Positions 8,474-16,102 of a stretch of DNA of 64,000 nucleotides are shown here, in pieces. Source of the stretch: Planctomycetota bacterium (GTDB lineage Bacteria > Planctomycetota > Planctomycetia > Planctomycetales > Planctomycetaceae); NCBI GenBank assembly GCA_018242525.1, contig JAFEBS010000062.1:62001-126000 (forward strand). Direction: 5' to 3'. The position numbers and the translations under genes were made by a program. The notes under the pieces were generated by a model. The model searched no databases, was not told the origin of the DNA, and saw only the letters and a program-made list of their open reading frames with translations. Within the stretch, counting starts at the first letter, position 1; each line of letters opens with the position of its first letter.

Positions 8474-8812
8474 TTGGGGAGCAGTTTCTGCCGGAGCAAA
8501 ATCGTGGCCGATTCGCCGCCGCCTCCAAACAATAGAAGCGTCAGCATTCGTCAGGCGGTCGTCTGGCACGTTTCCATCGGGAGAATTACAAAGCTCTCTG
8601 TCGTTGCCCACGCGTTGGATAGAATGAAGGCGCGCGGGGTCACGCAGCAAGATATCATTGATGCTCTCAAAAACCCGAAAGCCAGATCCTTCCCGGCGGA
8701 CATCCCACACAGGGGGATCGAATGGCGTAAGTCTCCGAGAAAGTTGCTTCACGTCGTCTATGATGAAATCAGCGCAACTGAGCGACGAATCATCACAGCA
8801 TATTGGAAATGA
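8474..8812 (+). CDS. DUF4258 domain protein, putative toxin of a two-gene module
   Basis: The C-terminal 75 residues have the small DUF4258-type fold pattern: HALDRMKARGVTQQDI near the N-terminus of the domain, a central strand pair, and VVYDEISATERRIITAYWK at the end. Such proteins resemble BrnT/RelE-like RNases and are often paired with a DUF2283 protein, which follows here three bases after the stop. The true start is uncertain. The ATG at 8474 gives 112 residues with an unconvincing leader, and a non-ATG start near 8584 would give only the domain. Toxin activity is an inference from the pairing. The gene lies in a segment bounded by tRNA-Gln and a partial copy of its 3' end. Confidence 0.65.
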   Translation: MGSSFCRSKIVADSPPPPNNRSVSIRQAVVWHVSIGRITKLSVVAHALDRMKARGVTQQDIIDALKNPKARSFPADIPHRGIEWRKSPRKLLHVVYDEISATERRIITAYWK

Positions 8813-8815
8813 GCC

Positions 8816-9112
8816 ATGCAAAACGACTTTTCGGTATCAGTGAGTGTCGACGACAAGACCGGCGAGTTGCTCTGTGTCTATTTCGGCATCCGTCAAGGAA
8901 AGGTCGCGAAGACTGTCGAATTGGCCGATGGTCGAGTTATGGCTGACTACAACTCCAAGGGGAAGCTACTTGGAATTGAAATGATCGCGCCCTGCACCGA
9001 GAAAGTGCTTGATCAGATTGATATCGAGGAACCGGTGCGAGCATTCCTGAAAAATGCCGCGCCACATCAGTTCATCAGGGGGCGATTGAAAAAGAACCTC
9101 TCGCTTGCTTAA
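8816..9112 (+). CDS. DUF2283 domain protein, putative antitoxin partner
   Basis: 98 residues with the DUF2283 pattern: VSVDDKTGELLCVYFG at the start, then VAKTVELADGRVMADYNSKGKLLGIEMI, a small beta-rich unit. The C-terminal 35 residues are basic and could bind the partner or nucleic acid. The ATG lies three bases after the stop of the DUF4258 gene, so the two are surely cotranscribed. DUF4258/DUF2283 neighbours are widespread and are thought to form toxin-antitoxin-like pairs. That role is inferred, not shown by the sequence. Confidence 0.75.
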   Translation: MQNDFSVSVSVDDKTGELLCVYFGIRQGKVAKTVELADGRVMADYNSKGKLLGIEMIAPCTEKVLDQIDIEEPVRAFLKNAAPHQFIRGRLKKNLSLA

Positions 9113-9124
9113 CAATTCGTTCCA

Positions 9125-9631
9125 CTACCGAAAAAACTCCCGCGGATCGTAGTTTTCGACCAGACGGGGGAAGATCGTCATCAGATCGAGGTTTCCACTT
9201 CGCTGAACTCGCCCGACGCGTAATCGAACCGGATAGCCCGGTCGCCATCGACGTGAATCCAGGTCCCGCAGGTCATCGAGCCCCCCGATTCGTTCGGCCG
9301 CATCTATCAACTGGCTGGCCTGTTCCCGCAGCCATGCGGCAATCTGTTCGGGCAACGGATGGCGAACGTCGAATTCCTCACACAAGCGAACGTCAGCCCG
9401 CCAGAGGCAGCATTCCGCATCGGTGGATGCCAGTCCGGTTTCGTCACGATGGCCGTCGATTCCGCACCCTTCGATCAGTCCTTCGGACGCATCCTCAATA
9501 TCGCAGACGATCGAATCGACTGACCGCTGAATGTCGATGCAAAGCAGGTTCGTCGAAACGCCCTGACCGGGCAACTTAGAATAAGCCTCAACCTGCAAAG
9601 AAGTTGCGGCTTTTTCCCGTTGTTTGCTCAA
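9125..9631 (-). CDS. Hypothetical protein beside the tRNA-bounded cassette
   Basis: Up to 168 residues, acidic, with several Cys (ECCLWRADVRLCEEF) and a C-terminal NYDPREFFR. I recognise no family. The longest frame starts at a TTG (9631) without a clear ribosome site, so the real N-terminus may be shorter. The partial tRNA-Gln repeat at 9545-9574 lies inside its 5' coding part, which suggests the reading frame was altered or created when the segment was inserted. It converges on the DUF2283 gene with 12 bases between the stops. Confidence 0.45.
   Translation of the reverse strand: MSKQREKAATSLQVEAYSKLPGQGVSTNLLCIDIQRSVDSIVCDIEDASEGLIEGCGIDGHRDETGLASTDAECCLWRADVRLCEEFDVRHPLPEQIAAWLREQASQLIDAAERIGGLDDLRDLDSRRWRPGYPVRLRVGRVQRSGNLDLMTIFPRLVENYDPREFFR
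9545..9574 (+). repeat. Partial copy of the tRNA-Gln 3' end (att-like)
   Basis: CAGGTTCG (9545-9552) and CCTGACCGGGCAA (9562-9574) match 8255-8262 and 8267-8279 of tRNA-Gln in the same order and orientation. Here the T loop is expanded by a few bases. The copy lies 1.3 kb downstream of the tRNA and bounds the DUF4258/DUF2283 cassette, as an attachment-site remnant would. Confidence 0.6.
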
Positions 9632-9714
9632 GAGCCGAAGCTGCCGCGCTCGCCGAAAGGCAGGGATAACTCATTCCTGCGTATTATCTCCAGATTACCG
9701 CCCTTGGAAAGCAG

Positions 9715-10170
9715 TCATTTCGATTTCGGAATGAATAGTTGCTGACCTGGCACCAGCGGCGCTTGATTTTCCAGTCCATTGGCCCGTTCGATCACGCCCG
9801 TCGATTGCCCGTAGCGGCGGGCGATTGAGGAAAGAGTGTCGCCGGACTGCACTTCGTGGTATTGGGCGTCGTCCGTTGACTTCGGCTGGTACATCTTGTC
9901 GAGAGACACGTGCGGCAATTCGATGCCGTCCGGAACGATCTGAATCGTCGGTCCCGCGATTGCATTGGGCGGCAACATCGCCTGCGACGAACCGGCAGGA
10001 TCCGTATTCGCGACGACTGGTGGCATCAAACCGGGTTGAGTTGCTGGTGATGTCCGATCCGGACCAACCACGGGTGACGAGCAGCCCAGGCAGAATATCC
10101 CCAGTCCGCAGATGACTTCTGCGAGGATCAATCGCGTTTGGGGGCTGAACTTCTTCCGTGGGAGTCGCAT
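9715..10170 (-). CDS. LysM-domain lipoprotein
   Basis: About 151 residues. The N-terminus is a lipoprotein signal with lipobox CLGC (MRLPRKK... then GIFCLGCSS), followed by a proline-rich spacer. A single LysM domain lies at about residues 104-150 (YHEVQSGDTLSSIARRYG ... LVPGQQLFIPKSK). LysM binds N-acetylglucosamine chains, so this protein probably attaches to peptidoglycan from a membrane anchor. The ATG at 10170 has AGGA upstream at a good distance. Starts at 10179, 10188 and a TTG at 10206 are also in frame. It is divergent from the next gene. Confidence 0.8.
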   Translation of the reverse strand: MRLPRKKFSPQTRLILAEVICGLGIFCLGCSSPVVGPDRTSPATQPGLMPPVVANTDPAGSSQAMLPPNAIAGPTIQIVPDGIELPHVSLDKMYQPKSTDDAQYHEVQSGDTLSSIARRYGQSTGVIERANGLENQAPLVPGQQLFIPKSK

Positions 10171-10272
10171 CGATCGCATCCTGAGCATATTCTCTGACCT
10201 GCACAACTCGGCTTATAAACTGGCATTTCGGGCCGGGCAAGGGGATTTCGCCAGCGTCCTTGATGGGAAACC

Positions 10273-11403
10273 ATGTCTGACATGAAGACCGAACCGTTGG
10301 ATTTGAGCAAACTGAAGGTGCTGCCGCTGGCTCGACGGCACAGCCTGACCACTGTCGAGGGGATCCTGATCGATCCGGCTTCCGTCGCCAAGCCATGTTC
10401 CGACCAGATGAGCTGTCAAATCCAGGAATGTGCCGATCGGATCCGTGACGCTCGTAAACGGGGAGCATCCGTCATGTTGATCTACGGGGCTCACCTGCTG
10501 CGAAACGGGGCCGCCCTGATTCTGGAAAAAATGATGGCTTCCGACTGGCTGACTCATCTGGCCACCAACGGGGCCGGGACGATTCACGATTGGGAATATG
10601 CCTGGTTCGGCGCTTCGACGGAAAGCGTCGAGATGAACGTGAAAGACGGTACGTTTGGAACGTGGCATGAAACTGCATCCAACATCCACCTGGCCATCAT
10701 GGCCGGAGCCCTGGACGGCCTCGGCTACGGACGTTCACTGGGCCGGTTGATCTGGGAAGACGGCGTCACCCTGCCAACCACGCAGGAATTGAGCCAGGCG
10801 ATTGCCGCCGATCCGGCACATCCACTGACCGCTGCGCGTGCAGACCTGCTGCGTGCAATGCTGGAACAGGGTTGGCCATCGGGACGAATCGCCATCAACC
10901 ATCGCTGGAAACAAGCCTCGATTATCGCCCAGGCCTACAAGCACCAGATTCCCGTCAGTGTACACCCGGGGATTGGCTACGACATTATCTCCAATCACTC
11001 GGTCTTCAACGGCGGATCGATCGGACGGGCGGGCGAATGGGATTTCAAGTTGTTAGGCGGCGCAGTGGAAACGCTGGATGGGGGCGTCGTCCTGTCGGTC
11101 GGTTCCGCCATCATGGGACCTCAGGTTTTTGAGAAAACCGCCAGTTGTGTCAACAACCTGCGGTTGCAAAGCGGGCGCAGCGTCATTCACGATCATTCCA
11201 TTTACGTGGTCGACCTGCAGGATGGCGGCGGTTGGGACTGGTCTCAGGGTGAACCCCCAAAAACGAACGCTGCGTATTACCTGCGATTTTGCAAAAGCTA
11301 CTCCCGCATGGGGGGAACCATGCATTACCTGCAATGCGATAACGCGACGTTCATTCATCACCTGTTTCAGCGGTTGCAAAGTAGCCTTCATCGCTCCGCG
11401 TGA
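10273..11403 (+). CDS. Deoxyhypusine-synthase-like protein
   Basis: 376 residues. The central part has NGAGTIHDWEYAWFGASTES and DGTFGTWHET, which match the pattern NGAGxIHDFExA..G.TSE and DGxFGMxEE of deoxyhypusine synthase-like NAD enzymes. Also visible are YGAHLLRNG early and HPGIGYDII...FNGGSIGR later. True deoxyhypusine synthase modifies eIF5A, which bacteria lack, so bacterial relatives are thought to act on polyamines or another amine. I did not find the canonical active-site lysine motif with confidence, so the reaction is open. The 3' end overlaps one arm of a 22-bp inverted repeat (11384-11405). Confidence 0.6.
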   Translation: MSDMKTEPLDLSKLKVLPLARRHSLTTVEGILIDPASVAKPCSDQMSCQIQECADRIRDARKRGASVMLIYGAHLLRNGAALILEKMMASDWLTHLATNGAGTIHDWEYAWFGASTESVEMNVKDGTFGTWHETASNIHLAIMAGALDGLGYGRSLGRLIWEDGVTLPTTQELSQAIAADPAHPLTAARADLLRAMLEQGWPSGRIAINHRWKQASIIAQAYKHQIPVSVHPGIGYDIISNHSVFNGGSIGRAGEWDFKLLGGAVETLDGGVVLSVGSAIMGPQVFEKTASCVNNLRLQSGRSVIHDHSIYVVDLQDGGGWDWSQGEPPKTNAAYYLRFCKSYSRMGGTMHYLQCDNATFIHHLFQRLQSSLHRSA

Positions 11404-11542
11404 AGTCAGCCAACTGTGAAGTCGATTGGAATGGTGTGTTACGGTCTCCGGCCCAGTCTTTCAAACTATGCACTTCATGCAGCGAAATCGCCAACGACAG
11501 TCGATCTAACAATCGGCAATCTTCACGCGGAGCGATGAAGGC
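11384..11542. repeat. 22-bp perfect inverted repeat at the 3' end of the deoxyhypusine-synthase-like gene
   Basis: GCCTTCATCGCTCCGCGTGAAG-type arm at 11384-11405 and its exact complement at 11521-11542, with 115 bases between. The first arm contains the stop codon region of the upstream gene. It is not followed by a T tract, so it is not a simple terminator. Confidence 0.85.
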
Positions 11543-11620
11543 CATCTTGAAAAGAACCGACTGCGACGGTCCCTTCCCGAGTGAAGCCGAACTGGACACG
11601 ACGAACGTCGCGAGCCAATC

Positions 11621-12112
11621 CTACGCAGGGTGACTCGCTTTCCACAGGTTCAGATTCAGGTGTGCCTGGCCCTGGTGGTGGGATTCGTGCCAGGCCAGGA
11701 TCTGCAGCAATCGACGCAGTGTCCACCCGCGCTCCGTGTACCAGGGCCGAATTGAATCCAACTCGTCGTCCTTGATCTCCGACAGGGTTTCGATCAAGTG
11801 AGTTCGCGATGTCGTCAGAATCTCACGAATCGCAGAAATGTCAGGAACATTCTGGTCAGGCACGCTGCCCACTTTGAACCGTGGCACCAGGTCGACATAC
11901 ATCGGCACCGACCCTTTCAGCCGTTCCGTCGCCGTGAGCTCTTCGGTGATTCCAATGTGTGTCAGTTGCCATCCCAGGTGCGCTCGCCCAGGCCCCGGCT
12001 GCCAGCACAGGACGGCGGCCGGATCCGGCAGCTTGCAGACCTCGTCCAACGTGCCAATGGTACGCGTGCGGGTGAAATCGAGCAGATTCAACATGATTGA
12101 GACTTCGGTCAT
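11621..12112 (-). CDS. DinB-like (DUF664-type) four-helix metalloprotein
   Basis: 163 residues, the normal size of DinB-like four-helix proteins. The metal-ligand pattern is present: His in HLGWQLTHIG in helix 2 and HESHHQGQAH in the last helix, which together could give a three-histidine site. Relatives include thiol-dependent transferases and stress-induced proteins of unknown activity. AAGGAAG at about 8 bases before the ATG fixes the start at 12112. The longer upstream frame lacks such support. It is divergent from the large envelope-protein gene on the right. Confidence 0.75.
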   Translation of the reverse strand: MTEVSIMLNLLDFTRTRTIGTLDEVCKLPDPAAVLCWQPGPGRAHLGWQLTHIGITEELTATERLKGSVPMYVDLVPRFKVGSVPDQNVPDISAIREILTTSRTHLIETLSEIKDDELDSIRPWYTERGWTLRRLLQILAWHESHHQGQAHLNLNLWKASHPA

Positions 12113-12493
12113 TGCGACTTCCTTGAGGCTGATTTTGGGGCGAGTTGAGAGGCGGCAACCGGCATTCTGCCCCCCGCGTGGACAGGATGCAATCTTGGGG
12201 ATGGTGTCAGTTTGGGGGAGATTTAACGCGCACGGGGAATCGGAAAATCGCAAAGTCTGGACTACGCTCAGAGCGGTTCAGGCTGGCAAACTCGTTCAAT
12301 CCGTCACAACCGGCTGAAGCCATTTCCCCGAAACCACCGATCCGATCATTGGGGGACCGACCGATGGCATGGACGTCCGTGCCATCGAACGGACGCCGGA
12401 ACGGGCCAAAAAAGTGTAAGCCGAATGGCAGATTGAGGTTTCGACCAGATTGCAAGGACCGAAGGGCTTCCGCTGGCGGCCCGGGGAGACGGA
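12113..12493. other. Divergent intergenic region
   Basis: About 380 bases between divergent genes. I see no convincing gene, tRNA or terminator. Reading frames crossing it continue into the downstream gene in the wrong frame. It should hold promoters for the DinB-like and envelope-protein genes, but I cannot point to clear -35/-10 pairs. GGGGAGACGG at 12483-12492 is the ribosome site for the gene at 12494. Confidence 0.45.
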
Positions 12494-14881
12494 ATGGCTC
12501 GATCAATGAACAAACCGGGGTATCCATCGTACTTACCGCGAAACTGGCGCGTGATCACGGTCGCTGGCGTAACAACGCTGGGGTTGGCCTGTGGACTTGC
12601 CGACTCCGCGCGGGGCCAATGGTGGCAGTTGTCCCGACCCTCGACTTCGGCACAGGCGGCGACCACGACGAAACCGACTCCGACTGAAAACGGGTTTACG
12701 GCCACGATTCGTCGCCTGCTGTCCGATTCGCGGCGTGCTGCTGACCAGGGTGATCTCGCCAAAGCCGTGCAATTGGCAGAGCGGGCTGCGAAGATCTCGG
12801 AAGCATCGGCGCAATTACTGGGGCCAACATCCGAATGCTCGCCGCAAGAGACGGCACGCTTTCTGGCAGACATGCGTGCCAAACGTGATGGTCTCGCGAC
12901 TGCTAGTCGAACATCTCCGTCGGCGACGCCTGTCCGCGCGCAGACGGCATCCAAACCGCGAACAATTGCATCGGCACAGTCAAAGTCAGTCGACAAGGCT
13001 GTTGTCCCCGCAACCCCTGCCGCAGGTCGCGGTTTGTTTGGCAGCGGGGAACTCCCCGGATCACCATCGGCACCAATAGTACAAAGCCGTTCACGAGTCG
13101 TTCAACAACCGCAGAAACGGATGGACCCGTCACCCGCACATGGGACGCCGGTAGCCGAAGAACTACTCGCACAGTCGCGCAGCGCGGCATCGGCCGGAAA
13201 CCGGTCTCAAGCAATCGAGTTGGCCGAGCAAGCCGTTCAGCGATCACAAATGCCCGCATTGTTTGGTCCCATCCAAAGTGGCTCATCCAATGAAGCCACT
13301 CGCTGGCTGGATCACCTGCTGGCCCAGCAGTCTGTACAAACTCAAAGTGACCACGATCTTCAACCCCTGGTCGACGAGTCAGGCGTTCAGGAACCGTCCG
13401 CCGGACCTGGCAATCAACTTGCGTCGTCAAGTTCTGTAACTGAAGCAGAACTGAACCAGGAATCGGCCCTCATCGCGCGTTCAGACACGCTGTGGTCCGA
13501 CGACTTGCCACCGGCACCGGCACCCCAACCCCGGAACCCCAGCGAGCCGATGAAGTTCTCACGCAGTGAACTCAGCCGATCCAGTGGTTGGGTCAACGCT
13601 GATTCTGTGGACGGACAGGAGACTGTCGATTCGCCAGTCTCAGTCGAACCCGGGATCGGCGTCGAATCCGCAGAGGCGGAGCAAAGCAGATCGGCGATTC
13701 CCGAATTCCCGATCAGTGGACAGACGGAACCTGTGCCTGAAGAATCGGTGACACCGATTGGTGTCACGGAATCGCACGAAGTGCCGACGACGGTGCTTGA
13801 TCTTTCGCCGGATGAAGACGTTGAAGCGGCCTCCGTTCCCGAAGTTATCGAGGCCGCGAACAAGGCGACGGAAATTGTTCCAGTCACCTCCGTGGTACCA
13901 GCGGGTGGGCGAGTTCCATTGCGGGTTCGCGGAACGATCCAGCAGACGTCCGGGGAAGTGTCCGCTGCATCAAACGAGCCGCGCCAGCCGCAATCAAAGT
14001 CGGGTTGGGCCAAAGTTGAGAACGAGGCGAGCGGCACCGTAGAATCAGTCGATGAGCCCGTCCAGCGATTCCCAATTCAGAAGGTCCTGCGGCTGCGACG
14101 GCGACTGGAATCGGCAGCGGCACTGAATCCCGGCGGCTGGAATTCAAGCACACCAGAATCCGACACCGAACATTTCACACCGACAACGTCGGCGGCCCCC
14201 GGACCAAAGTCTGCCCCCGTTCAGGCGAATAGTCCGACGACGACAGTGTCCGTCGTCCAACCTGCGGAACCGGAACATCGGCCCGGCGTGAAGCTACGGA
14301 CTCGTTCGCGGTTGAAGATTGAAGACGAACTGGGCACGACTTTACAGGCATCGACAGCCGTTCCGAAGATGTCCGTACCAAATCGGAAGCCGGTCGTGGC
14401 ACATTCCGTGGTGACACGCTGGAAATCGCTGGAACCACGCCCCGAAGCGTCAGAGGCAGTCGCCGTGAACGAATCGAATCCCGGCAGCAGTCAGCCCACA
14501 CTGGCTGCACCAATCTCTCAGGCCGGGTTTGAGACAACTTCTGTCTCCGACGACAATCCGACCATGGATTCGAGTATCGGACTGATGGCACCAGGAATGA
14601 ATGCCAATTCGATGGCCGACGATTTGATCGGAGCTCCTCCCCCGCCCGCCACGCCCGAAGAAACACCGTGGTATCATGACGCAGCGAGCAGGGCCCGCAA
14701 ATCGGGCGGTTCGAGTACCGTGATCCATAAGACTTCATTTGGATTGATAGACCAATTGGCGGGAACGTTTCACCTCCCGGTGGCGACAATGATGTCACTG
14801 ATTGGATTTGGTGGAATGGCTCTATTTGGTGTTGGTCTGATTGCCATCCGAGCGGCAATGCGCCGTCGCCATTCGTCGTGA
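12494..14881 (+). CDS. Large exported protein with two TPR-like modules and a C-terminal membrane anchor
   Basis: 795 residues. A signal peptide ends near SARGQ (about residue 42). Two similar helical modules follow: RRAADQGDLAKAVQLAERA with QETARFLADM (about 75-135), and RSAASAGNRSQAIELAEQA with NEATRWLDHL (about 225-280). Each looks like a TPR-type helix pair plus a short helix. A long Ser/Thr/Pro/Glu-rich disordered stretch fills about 290-740. One hydrophobic helix (VATMMSLIGFGGMALFGVGL) and a basic RRRHSS end anchor the C-terminus. It probably spans or tethers parts of the cell envelope. I recognise no named family. Confidence 0.75.
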   Translation: MARSMNKPGYPSYLPRNWRVITVAGVTTLGLACGLADSARGQWWQLSRPSTSAQAATTTKPTPTENGFTATIRRLLSDSRRAADQGDLAKAVQLAERAAKISEASAQLLGPTSECSPQETARFLADMRAKRDGLATASRTSPSATPVRAQTASKPRTIASAQSKSVDKAVVPATPAAGRGLFGSGELPGSPSAPIVQSRSRVVQQPQKRMDPSPAHGTPVAEELLAQSRSAASAGNRSQAIELAEQAVQRSQMPALFGPIQSGSSNEATRWLDHLLAQQSVQTQSDHDLQPLVDESGVQEPSAGPGNQLASSSSVTEAELNQESALIARSDTLWSDDLPPAPAPQPRNPSEPMKFSRSELSRSSGWVNADSVDGQETVDSPVSVEPGIGVESAEAEQSRSAIPEFPISGQTEPVPEESVTPIGVTESHEVPTTVLDLSPDEDVEAASVPEVIEAANKATEIVPVTSVVPAGGRVPLRVRGTIQQTSGEVSAASNEPRQPQSKSGWAKVENEASGTVESVDEPVQRFPIQKVLRLRRRLESAAALNPGGWNSSTPESDTEHFTPTTSAAPGPKSAPVQANSPTTTVSVVQPAEPEHRPGVKLRTRSRLKIEDELGTTLQASTAVPKMSVPNRKPVVAHSVVTRWKSLEPRPEASEAVAVNESNPGSSQPTLAAPISQAGFETTSVSDDNPTMDSSIGLMAPGMNANSMADDLIGAPPPPATPEETPWYHDAASRARKSGGSSTVIHKTSFGLIDQLAGTFHLPVATMMSLIGFGGMALFGVGLIAIRAAMRRRHSS

Positions 14882-15001
14882 TTCTGACCAGCGACGTTCA
14901 TTCTCCCGCGGGGATGGATCGAGACGTGTCGTGGAACACGCGGCTTGTGCGAGAACATTCTATGACCCGCAGATCCCCATCGGTTCTCGAGGAAGCGATT
15001 C

Positions 15002-16093
15002 ATGTCGGACACACCTGATCCCCAACGTCGGGATTTCCTGAAGTCGGCCGGTGTCGCGGCAGCCACGGCGCTGACATCCAATGTCTTTGTTCATGCCTCG
15101 GACAAATCCGGCTCGAAACCGGTTGTCATCGGCTCTGGTGAATTCACTTATGAGTGCCACCATAACTGGGGGCAGGTTCCCGATCAGATTCGCTGGCACG
15201 CCACTCACGGTGTCAGTGTAGACGAAGCCGGCCTGATCTATATCACGCATCGGGCTCCCTTCAACTCGGACATTGACACGACCGTCATCTTTGAACCGAA
15301 CGGCAGGTTTGTCCGTTCGTTCGGCAAACAATGGAATTTTGGCGGGCATGGTATTGATATTCGCAAGGAGGGGAACGAAGAGTTTCTCTACCTGTCGATT
15401 ACGACCACAAAACCACCAGATGGTTCCAAGCAGCGGCCGGGTCTGGTGACCAAGACCACTCTGAAGGGCGAACAAGTCTGGGAATTGCCGTATCCGAAAG
15501 AGTCCAGTCTTTATGCGGCCCCGGAAAAATACAGCCCGACGAACATCGCCTTCGCGCCAGATGGCGGATTCTATGTCGCCGACGGATACGGGTCCGACTA
15601 CATTCATCAATTCGATCGCGACGCAAAACTGGTTCGTTCATTTGGCGGGACCGGTGAAGATCCTGGCAGGTTCAAGACGCCGCATGGAATCTGGCTCGAC
15701 AATCGACCGGGTCGCGATCCCCTGCTGATCGTCGCGGATCGTGCGAATGCCCGGTTGCAGTACCTGACCCTCGACGGCAAGCCGGTGAGCATCGTTGGCA
15801 ACGTGAGTTTTCCTGCTCACTTCGACATCCGGGGAACGACATTGCTCATCCCCGATCTGCATGCACGTGTTTCCATCTTTGACAAGGACAACAACGTCGT
15901 TGTCCATCTGGGACATGACCCACAATGGACCGAACAAGTGCTGGACGGCTTCAAAATGCGCGAACAACCGGAACGTTGGGAGCCCGGCAAGTTCATCCAC
16001 CCTCATGATGCCTGCTTCGACGCCCAAGGAAACATCTACGTTGTCGAGTGGGTCGCCACGGGCCGCGTGACGTTCCTGGAAAAGGTGGCCTGA
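15002..16093 (+). CDS. Tat-exported NHL-repeat protein (peptidyl-alpha-hydroxyglycine lyase-like propeller)
   Basis: 363 residues. The N-terminus QRRDFLKSAGVAAATAL is a twin-arginine signal. The rest reads as an NHL beta-propeller with repeated motifs such as HGVSVDEAGLIYITH, FAPDGGFYVADG, GRFKTPHGIWLD and PHDACFDAQGNIYVVEW. The layout resembles the lyase half of peptidylglycine-amidating enzymes, common as uncharacterised propellers in planctomycetes. His residues at blade starts could bind a metal. GAGGAAG lies just before the ATG at 15002. It is convergent with the PQQ-propeller gene, with only 9 bases between stops. The substrate is unknown. Confidence 0.75.
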   Translation: MSDTPDPQRRDFLKSAGVAAATALTSNVFVHASDKSGSKPVVIGSGEFTYECHHNWGQVPDQIRWHATHGVSVDEAGLIYITHRAPFNSDIDTTVIFEPNGRFVRSFGKQWNFGGHGIDIRKEGNEEFLYLSITTTKPPDGSKQRPGLVTKTTLKGEQVWELPYPKESSLYAAPEKYSPTNIAFAPDGGFYVADGYGSDYIHQFDRDAKLVRSFGGTGEDPGRFKTPHGIWLDNRPGRDPLLIVADRANARLQYLTLDGKPVSIVGNVSFPAHFDIRGTTLLIPDLHARVSIFDKDNNVVVHLGHDPQWTEQVLDGFKMREQPERWEPGKFIHPHDACFDAQGNIYVVEWVATGRVTFLEKVA

Positions 16094-16102
16094 TTCAATC
16101 GC

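Noticed and set aside
11351..11599. Minus-strand 82-residue frame containing MAFIAPRED
   Set aside because: It overlaps the end of the deoxyhypusine-synthase-like gene, and its sequence similarity to that gene's antisense is due to the 22-bp inverted repeat.
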